Below are positions 1 to 6,012 of a DNA stretch of 12,058 nt, one piece after another. The position numbers were made by a program, and so were the translations under genes. Under the pieces are notes generated by a model. It did no database searches. It was given only the letters and a program-made list of their open reading frames with translations, and was not told the DNA's origin. The stretch is from DATDMG01 sp036518955 (lineage in GTDB: Bacteria > Actinomycetota > Actinomycetes > Actinomycetales > Kineosporiaceae): contig DATDMG010000042.1 of the NCBI GenBank assembly GCA_036518955.1, positions 1 through 12,058 on the forward strand. Direction: 5' to 3'. How positions within the stretch are numbered: position 1 is the first letter of the stretch; each line of letters opens with the position of its first letter.

Positions 1-212
1 CCGATGGCCATCAGGCCGCCGGAGGCCAGCGCGGTGATGCCGCAGGCGATCAGCGCGCCCCACTTCACGTAGCTGATCAGTAGCGACACCCCCTGCGACC
101 CGCTGGTCGGGTCCGCGGGAGCGGGGTTCGGCACGTCCGCGAGCACCCCGGCCGCATGGGCGGTCAGGTGGGAGAGTTGGGCGGCCTCGGTCAGGGCGTG
201 CAGGACGATCAC
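1..212 (-). CDS. Small membrane protein, pilin-like conjugation component (partial, runs off left edge)
   Basis: This is the amino-terminal part of a leftward gene whose 3' end lies outside the window. Translation from the GTG at 212 begins VIVLHALTEAAQ, passes through a Pro/Ala-rich linker (NPAPADPTSG) and enters a hydrophobic segment (SLLISYVKWGALIACGITA) that reads as a transmembrane helix. Short actinobacterial membrane proteins with this order (hydrophobic start, NPAP linker, one or two helices) occur in conjugation clusters, where they are regarded as VirB2/TrbC-like; that link is inferred from resemblance. The frame stays open upstream and a second GTG lies at 257. I prefer 212 because a purine-rich GACGAG lies upstream and the protein then starts with its hydrophobic stretch. 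A dyad at 351-377 lies upstream and may control it. The function is not certain. Confidence 0.6.
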   Translation of the reverse strand, partial: MIVLHALTEAAQLSHLTAHAAGVLADVPNPAPADPTSGSQGVSLLISYVKWGALIACGITALASGGLMAI

Positions 213-881
213 GACGACACTCTCGTCTCGGATGCGAACGGTTCCCCCGGGCCTCACTGCTCGGCGGGCGCTCAGGCGCCCCGGGCACGACAGCGGGCCG
301 GGAACCTCACCAGGCGCACGGCGCGCCACATGGGACGCCTGTCGGCGTCTACGTGACCATCGTTCAATCAGTCACGCAGAGCAACGATAGCTGCGATCAT
401 GCCGATGCATGGATTCGGAGCGTGACATCACTCGGGCGGATCAGTGACTTCCTCTGACTGAACGTGAGGTGGCTGATGACGTACCAACCTGATGTGAGAG
501 GGCACAAAAGACCTGCAGCCAATGGCACATGTTGGTCTGCGTCCGCGTCTGGGGGCGGTCGTGCCTCGGCGCCCGCCCAGGTGAATCGCTACTGAACGTA
601 TGCGCCGCCGACCCGGGGTGGGCCTACGTTAGGTGACGATCTGCCGCTGGCCCAGCCTGCCGGGTCGCGTGGAGTGGGTCGCTCCTCCCTCGCTTCTGCT
701 GGCTCCCCTCGCGCCATCGATGTCGTCGAGAGACCGGCGAGGCCCGGCGGCACGCCGTACCCGTGGCGGACAGCCCCCGCCCCTGGCCATCGACCTCGTG
801 AGGCCCCTCCATGCGCTGCACCGTCGCCCCGGAATGCTCGCGGCGCCACCGCCTGGCGTGCGCGACGACGGCAGGCCGGCC
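213..881. other. Gene-free stretch with AT-richer, dyad-rich centre
   Basis: About 670 bases separate the leftward membrane-protein gene from the rightward hydrolase remnant. Translations of the open frames here are Arg/Pro/Gly-rich and do not look like real proteins. The part from about 350 to 540 is visibly less GC-rich than the rest of the window. It holds several short dyads: CGTGAC/GTCACG (352-376), ATCGTT/AACGAT (359-388), a TGACAT hexamer (423-428) and TCAGT/ACTGA near 440-460. This suits a divergent control region. No RNA gene is recognisable. The part from 590 to 881 has no coding or regulatory signal that I can support. Confidence 0.5.
351..377. promoter_or_regulatory. Dyad ACGTGAC-N13-GTCACGC, candidate operator (copy 1)
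   Basis: ACGTGAC at 351-357 and GTCACGC at 371-377 form an inverted repeat; the CGTGAC/GTCACG arms pair perfectly across a 13-base spacer. The same arms with the same spacer occur at 8571-8597, just before the leftward primase-helicase gene. Both copies precede leftward genes, so they may be targets of one dimeric regulator. The centre-to-centre distance of 19 bases is close to two helical turns. Confidence 0.45.
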
Positions 882-966
882 GTGAGGCGCGTCCTCGTTG
901 CGATCGCGGCTGCACCGCTGGTCCTGGTGATGGGCACCGCCATGGGCGCGGCCGGCAGCGGCGCCC
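882..966 (+). pseudogene. Detached signal-peptide segment of the NlpC/P60 hydrolase gene
   Basis: From the GTG at 882 this frame encodes VRRVLVAIAAAPLVLVMGTA and then MGAAGSGA: a basic start, a hydrophobic core and a small-residue region, as in an export signal. At about 950-970 the frame that follows changes. This frame goes on into nonsense (LEGPRLADHG), while the recognisable protein continues one frame over as LKVPGWQTM. Conjugation-linked hydrolases of this family normally have a lytic-transglycosylase-like region of very roughly 80-100 residues between the signal and the VPGW motif. That region is absent here. The piece is best read as the 5' remnant of the gene at 967-1575 after an internal deletion that also broke the frame. 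Confidence 0.55.
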
Positions 967-1575
967 TTGAAGGTCCCCGGCTGGCAGACCATGGACTTCG
1001 GCGCCGCCGCGCAGGCCGTGCAGCGCTCGGCGTTCCCCGACCGTTACGGCACGCAGGAGGCGATGGCCGAGGCGGTCGTGAACGCCCTCGCCGGCACCGA
1101 CTCCGCCTGCGCCGTCACCGACACCGACGGCGAGATCGACGTCACCGACACCACGGGAACCCTGCCCGCGGGCTACACCGTGCCCGCCGGCACCCCCGCC
1201 GCCGCGGCCACCGCCATCACCTGGGCGCTCGGCCAGCTCGGCACGTCCTACTACTACGGCGGCACCTGCACCGACCCCCACGGCTCCGACGTGACCAGGC
1301 ACTGCGACTGCTCGTCCTTGTCCCAGCAGGCCTACCGGGCCTCGGGAATCGTCCTGACCCGCACTACCACCACGCAGATCAAGCAAGGTGTCCGCGTCGC
1401 CTCACCCGACGACCTCAGGCCCGGTGACCTGATCTTCCTGCCGGGCCATGTCGGGATCTACCTCGGCGACGGCCTCGTGGTCCACGCTCCCCACACGGGC
1501 GACGTGGTCCGCGTCGCGCCGTTGCGTCCGTACTGGGTGGACCGATGGGTCGCCGCCCGCCGCATCGTCTCCTGA
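967..1575 (+). CDS. NlpC/P60 (C40) peptidoglycan endopeptidase, 5'-truncated, probably out of frame with its signal peptide
   Basis: The product is the C-terminal half of a cell-wall hydrolase of the kind found in actinobacterial conjugation clusters, where it is thought to open peptidoglycan for the transfer apparatus. Residues 2-50 (KVPGWQTM, AVQRSAFPD, AVVNALAG) match the end of the usual lytic domain. A Thr/Pro-rich linker follows, and the NlpC/P60 domain starts near residue 80. The catalytic set is intact: Cys115 in DCSSL, His161 in PGHVGIYLG and His173 in VVHAPHTG. The only start in this frame after a stop at 928 is the TTG at 967, which has no clear ribosome site, or the ATG at 991. 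A product made that way would lack a signal peptide and stay in the cytoplasm. Read with the export signal in the other frame (882-966), this looks like a deletion-frameshift remnant rather than a working gene. Confidence 0.75.
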   Translation: MKVPGWQTMDFGAAAQAVQRSAFPDRYGTQEAMAEAVVNALAGTDSACAVTDTDGEIDVTDTTGTLPAGYTVPAGTPAAAATAITWALGQLGTSYYYGGTCTDPHGSDVTRHCDCSSLSQQAYRASGIVLTRTTTTQIKQGVRVASPDDLRPGDLIFLPGHVGIYLGDGLVVHAPHTGDVVRVAPLRPYWVDRWVAARRIVS

Positions 1576-1580
1576 CTTCC

Positions 1581-1617
1581 TTGCTAGTGCCGTACAAGCA
1601 CCGTACATTGGCTAGTG
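1581..1617 (+). promoter_or_regulatory. Promoter and direct-repeat operator of the toxin-antitoxin operon
   Basis: TTGCTA (1581-1586) and TACATT (1604-1609) are separated by exactly 17 bases, a good sigma-70-type promoter for an actinobacterium. Two pairs of direct repeats lie over it: CCGTACA at 1590-1596 and 1601-1607 (11 bases apart, about one helical turn, the second overlapping the -10), and GCTAGTG at 1583-1589 and 1611-1617 flanking them. This is the usual arrangement for autoregulation by an antitoxin or antitoxin-toxin complex; binding itself is inferred. Transcription would start near 1616, just before the ribosome site. Confidence 0.6.
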
Positions 1618-1631
1618 GAGGGAGGTCGGCT

Positions 1632-1901
1632 ATGGCGACGAAGACCCGTCGGATCGAGATGCGTACGGATCCGGACAGTGAGGGGCGGATCGTGCAGGCG
1701 GCTGGTCTGCTCGGTCAGTCCGTGTCCAAGTTCGTCCTGGCTGCGGCGAGTTCGGCGGCTGACGCCGTGCTGGCGCGAGCCGACACGACGTTGATGCCCG
1801 CCGAGCAGTTCGACGCCCTGATGGGTTCGCTGGACGTGGCGGACGAGGCGCCGGCCCTTCGTGCCGCTGCCGCGGCGCCGCGGCGGGTGGCCAGGGCGTG
1901 A
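1632..1901 (+). CDS. DUF1778-type antitoxin (TacA-like)
   Basis: This 89-residue protein starts MATKTRRIEMRTDPDSE. That opening is the ribbon-helix-helix pattern of DUF1778 antitoxins: a basic beta strand (RRIEMR) followed by helices around residues 16-45 (GRIVQAAGLLGQSVSKFVL, then AAASSAADAVLARAD). TLMPAEQFDALMGSLD is the conserved follow-on segment that contacts the toxin in this family, and the tail is Ala/Arg-rich. The start is fixed by a strong GGAGGGAGG ribosome site six bases upstream (1617-1625). The stop overlaps the GTG of the acetyltransferase gene by four bases (GTGA), so the two are translationally coupled, as is usual for TacA/TacT-type pairs. The protein should bind and neutralise the toxin and repress the promoter at 1581-1609. 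Confidence 0.88.
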   Translation: MATKTRRIEMRTDPDSEGRIVQAAGLLGQSVSKFVLAAASSAADAVLARADTTLMPAEQFDALMGSLDVADEAPALRAAAAAPRRVARA

Positions 1902-2395
1902 GCGACTACCTGTCCGCACTGCTGGGCCCCGACCACGAGGTCGGGGCCTTCCGGTGCGGCAGGGAGTCCCTGGACGGCTGGTTGCGTAGTCAGGCGCGCC
2001 GGGCGCAGGAGGCGGGCACGGCTCGCACCTACGTCTGGACCAAGCCCGGCAGTCCTGGCGTCCTGGCCTACTACTCGATCGCGCCCACCCAGGTGACCAA
2101 GGCCGACGTCCCCAAGTCGTTGACCGGCGGCTACAGCACGATCCCCGGCTACCTGCTGGCCCGCCTCGCCCTCGACACAGGCCTGCACGGGCAGGGCCTG
2201 GGCACCGAACTGCTCCTCGACGCCCTGGGCCGCATCGTCGACGCCGCCGGAACCGGGGGCGGGCGACTAATCGTGGTCGACGCCCTCGACGAGCCGGCCA
2301 AGGCGTTCTACCGCCGCCACGACTTCATTCCGGTCGAAGGCACGATGCGGCTCTACCTCAAGGTCGCCACGGCCCGGGCTGCCCTGGAGCCCTGA
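1898..2395 (+). CDS. GNAT acetyltransferase toxin (TacT-like)
   Basis: A 165-residue GCN5-type N-acetyltransferase. Family members paired with DUF1778 antitoxins acetylate the amino group of aminoacyl-tRNA and stop translation. The diagnostic parts are visible. GRESLDGWLRSQARRAQ near residues 25-40 is the usual opening. VLAYYSIAPTQVTK is the central strand. Near residues 83-105, LARLALDTGLHGQGLGTELL holds the acetyl-CoA loop (HGQGLG). Near 125-145, AKAFYRRHDFIPV includes the conserved Tyr of the active site at about 137. Length and motif order match an intact toxin. It starts at a GTG inside the stop codon of the antitoxin gene. It converges on the XRE regulator gene; the 69 bases between the stops contain no strong terminator. 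Its exact substrate in this host is inferred from the family. Confidence 0.88.
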   Translation: MSDYLSALLGPDHEVGAFRCGRESLDGWLRSQARRAQEAGTARTYVWTKPGSPGVLAYYSIAPTQVTKADVPKSLTGGYSTIPGYLLARLALDTGLHGQGLGTELLLDALGRIVDAAGTGGGRLIVVDALDEPAKAFYRRHDFIPVEGTMRLYLKVATARAALEP

Positions 2396-2464
2396 GCTGG
2401 GCGGGTTGCGGCATCCGGCGAGGTGCCTTCTCCGGCGCCCATGAGGTGCCGTCCGGCCGTGCGC

Positions 2465-3115
2465 CTATGGCTGGGCCACTCGGGTGATGGCGGCGCGGGC
2501 GCGGGAGATGGCGGTCGAGATCTCCTTTGCGTCGCCGGCCTCGGTGGCCAGGGCGACCTCGTCCAGGACGCGACTGGCCACGGCCCGCACGTGCGCCAGG
2601 TGCGCCTCGGTCTCCTGGCGCATCTGGGTGGCGACCTTCATCGCGGCGCTGGCGGTGCGTGAGCGGGCCAGGTCGATGTACGTCTGGGCCTCGCCGGGGT
2701 CGGCGTGTTCCATGCAGTAGGCCCAGAACGCGGTCTCGTCCTGCTCGGGCAGGGGGGCCCGGCCGGACAGCCATGCCTGCCATGCCGCAGGTCCGGCGGT
2801 GACGTCGTCCGACACCTGCACCGCACGCTCGTCCTCCCTCGTGGTGCCCGATGGGGTTCCGGGTGGGTTGGTGGCGAGCAGGTGGGTCGGAGCCACGTCC
2901 AGGGCCAGGGCGAGGATCGCGAGCTGGTCGACGTTCAGCTGTCGGCGCCCGGACTCGATGTTCGCCACCACGTTCGCCGTCACCTCCGGTGCCCCCAACT
3001 GTGCACACCTCGCAGCCAGTTCGGCAGCGCTGAGTCCACGCCGTCGCCGCACGGCCCTCAGTTGGCCGACCACGACGTCGGTCACCGTCGCGGCGACGAC
3101 CCCCTGCTCTGTCAT
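2465..3115 (-). CDS. XRE-family transcriptional regulator
   Basis: A 216-residue cytoplasmic DNA-binding protein. Residues about 13-65 (VGQLRAVRRRRGLSAAELAARC through NVVANIESGRRQLNVDQL) form a Cro/C1-type helix-turn-helix, with the typical NIESGRRQL recognition turn followed by LAILALALDVAP. The rest (AAWQAWLSGRAPLPEQD onward) is a predicted helical C-terminal domain of a kind seen in actinobacterial regulators; its ligand is unknown. The frame stays open upstream, with another ATG at 3145. I chose the ATG at 3115 because TACTCT lies exactly six bases before it, a good -10 for a leaderless transcript, and no ribosome site precedes it. The gene is divergent from the HTH pair at 3209-3768 and is likely to control that region through the TGACAT sites. 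Confidence 0.85.
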   Translation of the reverse strand: MTEQGVVAATVTDVVVGQLRAVRRRRGLSAAELAARCAQLGAPEVTANVVANIESGRRQLNVDQLAILALALDVAPTHLLATNPPGTPSGTTREDERAVQVSDDVTAGPAAWQAWLSGRAPLPEQDETAFWAYCMEHADPGEAQTYIDLARSRTASAAMKVATQMRQETEAHLAHVRAVASRVLDEVALATEAGDAKEISTAISRARAAITRVAQP

Positions 3116-3121
3116 GTTGAC

Positions 3122-3127
3122 AGAGTA
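3122..3127 (-). promoter_or_regulatory. -10 element for leaderless transcription of the XRE regulator
   Basis: Read leftward, TACTCT is followed by six bases and then the ATG at 3115. That spacing would put the transcription start on the A of the start codon. No good -35 is seen 17-18 bases further upstream. The absence of any ribosome site before this ATG fits leaderless translation, which is common in actinobacteria. Confidence 0.45.
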
Positions 3128-3138
3128 GCAGCATCCGA

Positions 3139-3215
3139 TTGACATCGCCGAGAGCTGCTCCCCATGATGCATCCCGGATTCACCGACTAGACAAGTGGAG
3201 ATGTCATCATGACAT
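3139..3215 (+). promoter_or_regulatory. Promoter and TGACAT operators for the HTH gene pair
   Basis: TTGACA (3139-3144), an 18-base spacer and CATGAT (3163-3168) make a plausible rightward promoter; a second TTGACA lies at 3117-3122. The hexamer TGACAT occurs three times here: at 3140-3145 overlapping the -35, inverted at 3201-3206, and at 3210-3215. The last two form the dyad ATGTCA-TCA-TGACAT, which covers the start codon at 3209. At this base composition the hexamer is rare; I find only one other copy in the window (423-428). The likely binder is the neighbouring XRE protein or one of the HTH proteins. Confidence 0.5.
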
Positions 3216-3463
3216 ATGATGTTGGTTCTGCTGGTGTGCTGCCGGCTGTCTCGGCTCCGATGTGGACCCACGTCGACACCGCCGCCTGGCTGCGGGTCGA
3301 CCCTCTGGAGCTCACCCGGCTGATCGCCATCGGCGCCGGGCCGATGAACTACTGGGTCGGCGGGCACCGCCGCTACCTGCCCGGCGACGTCCTGGCCTGG
3401 CTGCGACGCAACCACGACGGCGCTCGCCTGCCGCGGCACGCCCGTCCGGGCGGTGCGGCGTGA
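3209..3463 (+). CDS. Small excisionase-like helix-turn-helix protein 1
   Basis: An 84-residue protein starting MTYDVGSAGV. The middle (WTHVDTAAWLRVDPLELTRL, then IAIGAGPMNYWVGGHRRYLPGDVLAWLR) is a MerR/excisionase-type winged HTH: a first helix choosing the column position, a recognition helix, then the GGHRRYLPGDVLAWL wing that ends such domains. Proteins of this sort act as directionality factors or local regulators on actinobacterial integrative elements; which of these applies here is inferred. AAGTGGAG (3193-3200) is a suitable ribosome site eight bases before the ATG. The stop TGA shares its last base with the ATG of the next gene, so the pair is translationally coupled. An out-of-frame ATG at 3201 runs into a stop after three codons. 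Confidence 0.75.
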   Translation: MTYDVGSAGVLPAVSAPMWTHVDTAAWLRVDPLELTRLIAIGAGPMNYWVGGHRRYLPGDVLAWLRRNHDGARLPRHARPGGAA

Positions 3464-3768
3464 TGCCGGGGGCCGTGCCGGCCGGCTCCGGTGCGGCGCC
3501 GTGGGCTGGGCTGTTGGAGAGCCTGGGCCTGACGTGCAGCATCGCCACCGCGGCGAAGATCCTCGGGATCGGGCGCACCACCGCGTTCGAGCTGCTGCGG
3601 CGCGGGGAGTTCCCGGTCGAGGTGATCGGCCTGGGCAGGGTGCGCCGGGTCCGCACCGCCGACCTGCTGGCCTACCTGCGCGTCAGCCCCACCGGCCAAC
3701 CCGCTAACACGCCCGGCGAGGGGACAACTCACCCCGCCACTGCGGGCGACGGTCCGCATGCGGCCTGA
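3463..3768 (+). CDS. Small excisionase-like helix-turn-helix protein 2
   Basis: A 101-residue protein whose ATG overlaps the stop of the preceding gene (TGATG). Residues about 20-72 (LTCSIATAAKILGIGRTTAF, then ELLRRGEFPVEVIGLGRVRR and VRTADLLAYL) are a classic HTH_17/excisionase domain: the AAKILGIGRTTAFELL helix-turn-helix, then a basic strand, then the TADLLAYL closing helix. It is followed by a Pro/Thr-rich tail that looks disordered. The frame is open further upstream, but the only sensible start is at the overlap, since earlier codons belong to the preceding gene in another frame. It is a candidate recombination directionality factor or regulator. No integrase is present in the window to confirm this. 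Confidence 0.82.
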   Translation: MPGAVPAGSGAAPWAGLLESLGLTCSIATAAKILGIGRTTAFELLRRGEFPVEVIGLGRVRRVRTADLLAYLRVSPTGQPANTPGEGTTHPATAGDGPHAA

Positions 3769-4160
3769 TCGCGGCCAGGCATGGTTTCGTCCGCCGCACG
3801 GGGAGCGGGACGGGCGCGTCGTCGCTCGCCGCGTCTGGGCACGCCGTCGGCTGGTGCCCGCCTGGCGTCGCGGCCGATGCCGGGCAGCTCCCGTGGCTGG
3901 GACGGACGGGAGCGTGCCCGCGGATCGCCCCGCGTCAAGCCCCTGACTCGCGTTGCCCGAGACCGGGGCTGGCGCCTCGCGGGTGGCGCGTCGGTGAGCC
4001 GGTGGCTGGGGACGGCGAGGTCCGTGGGGAGGGGCTTGACCCGGGCCTTGCCTCCGCGGGCCGGCGGCCGTCGTTCCCAGCCACGCCGGTGGGCCGCCCA
4101 GCGGTCGCCCGGTGCCTGGGAACCGACCCGACTGCCCGCCTGGGAAGGACCCGACCTGCG
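3769..4160. other. Intergenic stretch upstream of the DUF932 gene
   Basis: About 390 bases without a convincing gene. The frame of the DUF932 gene is open through most of it, but the translation is Arg/Pro/Gly-rich and does not resemble the N terminus of the family. It holds the inverted CTTGAC element at 3929-4045, with a smaller GCGCC/GGCGC dyad (3972-3989) near the middle. A ribosome-site candidate, GGGAAGG, lies at 4142-4148. I see no -10 at the normal distance from the TTGAC arms. Confidence 0.45.
3929..4045. repeat. Inverted CTTGAC element, copy A (upstream of DUF932 gene)
   Basis: The left arm at 3929-3944, read on the minus strand, is AGGGGCTTGACGCGGG. The right arm at 4030-4045 is AGGGGCTTGACCCGGG. 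They match at 15 of 16 positions across an 85-base spacer. The single difference is the base after TTGAC (G on the left, C on the right). The same left/right difference recurs in the copies at 5476-5493 and 9112-9191. Confidence 0.6.
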
Positions 4161-5408
4161 ATGACCTCGAACGCCTTCTTCGCTCCCGCCCGCGGGGAGC
4201 AGCGCAACCTGTCCCTGTCCGAGATGGTGTCCCTGCTGCGGGAGGAGGCCGCGCACCGGCTGGACGTGATCGCCGGGTCGGGGGCCCTGCGGTGCGAGGA
4301 CGCCCGCCTGGTCCTGTCCGGGACCGAGCCGCAGATCGGTCCGGACGGGGTGACGATGGCCGACGGGACGTACGACTTCAACGACGTCTCGCTCGGCCAG
4401 GTCGCCGACAAGCTCGGCATCCCGCTGGCCTACCTCAAGCGCCTGCACACCGATATCCCGCAGCTGTTCGACCAGAACGTCAACACGCTGCTGTCGCGCA
4501 CCGACCGCCGCTTCCTCGTCCGGGCCCGTCGCACCCCGGACCCGGGGCGGGGGCTGGACTCCCTCGCCCAGGTCGGACTGCCGGGGCAACGCGCCACCGC
4601 TTCCGCACCTGGCACCCGCGGGCTCGGAGGCGACGGCGTGGTGTCGGCGCTGCTGTCGGACAAGTACCACCGCCTGGACAACCTCGACGTCGCCCTGGCG
4701 GCGCTCGAAGGCGTGCGGGCCTCCGGCGCCCAGGTGCAGGTCGACGGCTGCGACCTGACCGAGCGGCGGCTGTACGTGCGCCTGTACGCGCCGAGCGTCG
4801 CAGTGGCCGCCCCCGCGCTGCTGCACGGCTACCGCAGCCCGTTCAACGGCCGCTCCGGTGACCAGCTGCCGGTCGTGTGGGCCGGGTTCGTGCTGTCCAA
4901 CTCCGAGGTCGGCTGCGGCGCCTTCACCCTGACCCCGCGGCTGCACGTCCAGGTCTGCTCCAACGGCCTGGTCATCCCCGCCCAGGGCGTGCGCCGCGCC
5001 CACCTCGGCGCACGCCACGACGGCGACGACGGCGTCGTCACCTGGTCCCAGGCCACCACGCAACGGGCTCTGGACCTGATCACCTCTCGGACCGTCGACG
5101 CGGTCACGTCCTACCTGGACGCCGACAACGTCGCCCGGATGGTCCGCGAGCTGGAGGCCGCCGCGGGAGCGCCGGTCCGCGACCCCGACACCACGCTGAA
5201 GGTCGTCACCACCCGCCTGAAGATCGCGGACTCGCACGTCGACAACCTGCTGGCACACTTCCACGCCGGCGCCTCCCACACCGCCGGCGGCGTCCTGCAC
5301 GCCTTCACCTCCTACGCCCAGACCCTCACCGACGCCGACACCGCCCACGAGCTGGAGTCCCTGGCCGTGCAGGCCATGCACCTCGCCGCAGCAGGCGCCA
5401 CCGCCTGA
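4161..5408 (+). CDS. DUF932 domain protein
   Basis: A 415-residue cytoplasmic protein of the DUF932 family, which is widespread on phages, plasmids and integrative elements; its biochemical role is not known. The N-terminal part (LSLSEMVSLLREEAAHRLDV, then FNDVSLGQVADKLGIPLAYL) precedes the domain core: DGVVSALLSDKYHRLDNLDV, ERRLYVRLYAP, LLHGYRSPFNGRSGDQLP, WAGFVLSNSEVGCGAF, TLTPRLHVQVCSNGLVIP and VVTWSQATTQRALDLITSRT. Residues about 124-156 (from RRTPDPGRGLDSL through APGTRGLGG) are a low-complexity insertion between DRRFLVR and GDGVV, segments I expect to lie close together in this family. I chose the ATG at 4161, where the family-like sequence begins; GGGAAGG lies 12 bases upstream, a rather long spacing. 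A strong hairpin follows the stop codon. Confidence 0.85.
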   Translation: MTSNAFFAPARGEQRNLSLSEMVSLLREEAAHRLDVIAGSGALRCEDARLVLSGTEPQIGPDGVTMADGTYDFNDVSLGQVADKLGIPLAYLKRLHTDIPQLFDQNVNTLLSRTDRRFLVRARRTPDPGRGLDSLAQVGLPGQRATASAPGTRGLGGDGVVSALLSDKYHRLDNLDVALAALEGVRASGAQVQVDGCDLTERRLYVRLYAPSVAVAAPALLHGYRSPFNGRSGDQLPVVWAGFVLSNSEVGCGAFTLTPRLHVQVCSNGLVIPAQGVRRAHLGARHDGDDGVVTWSQATTQRALDLITSRTVDAVTSYLDADNVARMVRELEAAAGAPVRDPDTTLKVVTTRLKIADSHVDNLLAHFHAGASHTAGGVLHAFTSYAQTLTDADTAHELESLAVQAMHLAAAGATA

Positions 5409-5418
5409 TCCCGACCGT

Positions 5419-5452
5419 CGAGCCGGGCCCGCACTCCCGCGGGCCCGGCTCG
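5419..5452 (+). terminator. Strong GC hairpin terminator after the DUF932 gene
   Basis: A perfect 14-base inverted repeat (CGAGCCGGGCCCGC at 5419-5432, its complement at 5439-5452) encloses a six-base loop, ACTCCC. It lies ten bases after the stop codon. The following bases (TCTATCTGTCC) are pyrimidine-rich but not a true T tract, as is common for actinobacterial terminators. It should separate the DUF932 transcript from the gene at 5557. Confidence 0.75.
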
Positions 5453-5475
5453 CGGTCTATCTGTCCTCGTGCCTC

Positions 5476-5493
5476 GTCAGGCGGCCGCTTGAC
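5476..5493. repeat. Inverted TGAC element, copy B (upstream of the gene at 5557)
   Basis: GTCAGGCGGCCGCTTGAC is a palindrome with one mismatched pair, centred on GCGGCCGC. Its right arm continues TTGACCCG and its left arm, on the other strand, reads CTGACGAG. It therefore has the same left-G/right-C difference as copies A and C, but with the arms brought together. It ends 63 bases before the start codon. Confidence 0.5.
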
Positions 5494-5556
5494 CCGCGCT
5501 GCGGCCCTGACCGGCGCGACGTCGTCCATCGCTGCCGTCTCTCGAGGAGTTCTCCC

Positions 5557-6012
5557 GTGAACCCGTCCAGGCACGTCCCGTTCCTGCGCCGCCAGATCGG
5601 CGGACGCCCGGCCTACTTCGCCTCCGGCGTCCCTGTGCTGGAAGCCGACGCCCTCACCGTTCCCGTGCCGCCCGACCCGACCGTGGGTGAGCTCGGCGCG
5701 GTCAGCTTCGCCCGTGACGTCGGTCTATGGCTGGGAAGGATCTTCGACCGGCCGGTGGAGAGCGTCGTCTATCGCGAGAACCCGTGGGATCACCGGCCCT
5801 GTCCGAGAGCCCAGTCCTACGAGGTGCGGCTGGCCGGGCACGTCGTCCTGATCACCGCCTACGACCAGCTCACCGATGACGGAGCCGCAGTGCGCACCGT
5901 TCACGCGATCACCGTTGACGGCCGCGCCGTCGACTACGACGCGCCCCGATCGGTGCGACGACAGGCGTGGCACCTGGCCTGGCGCGCCTGGCGTGCCACG
6001 GCGTCGGGATGA
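5557..6012 (+). CDS. Hypothetical protein, 151 aa
   Basis: I do not recognise this protein. It is soluble by appearance, with no signal peptide or membrane segment. Visible parts are a basic start (NPSRHVPFLRRQIGGRPAYF), a mixed central region (SFARDVGLWLGRIFDRPVES), alternating strand-like stretches (YEVRLAGHVVLITAYDQL, VRTVHAITVDGRAVDYD) and a Trp/Arg-rich C-terminal helix (RQAWHLAWRAWRA). The strand pattern suggests a small alpha/beta or beta-sheet fold. The start is a GTG with a good GAGGAG ribosome site (5544-5549) seven bases upstream. It has its own upstream region with the TGAC palindrome at 5476-5493. Its TGA is directly followed by the stop of the convergent primase-helicase gene, so the two coding regions abut without a gap. 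Confidence 0.75.
   Translation: MNPSRHVPFLRRQIGGRPAYFASGVPVLEADALTVPVPPDPTVGELGAVSFARDVGLWLGRIFDRPVESVVYRENPWDHRPCPRAQSYEVRLAGHVVLITAYDQLTDDGAAVRTVHAITVDGRAVDYDAPRSVRRQAWHLAWRAWRATASG

Noticed and set aside
589..1386. Leftward open frame over the hydrolase region and the gap before it
   Set aside because: It lies opposite the NlpC/P60 active-site codons and is made mostly of Gly, Arg and Val.
2396..2464. Possible terminator hairpin between the toxin and XRE genes
   Set aside because: The best stem (GGTGCC/GGCGCC) is six bases with one G-T pair and no T tract, so it is too weak to call.
4031..4064. TTGACC as a simple -35 box for the DUF932 gene
   Set aside because: No -10-like hexamer occurs 16-18 bases downstream here or at the equivalent places near 5489 and 9182. 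The inverted-pair pattern explains the motif better.
3729..5381. Leftward open frame of 550 codons opposite the DUF932 gene
   Set aside because: The rightward frame carries the recognisable DUF932 motifs. The opposite frame has no domain and a biased composition.
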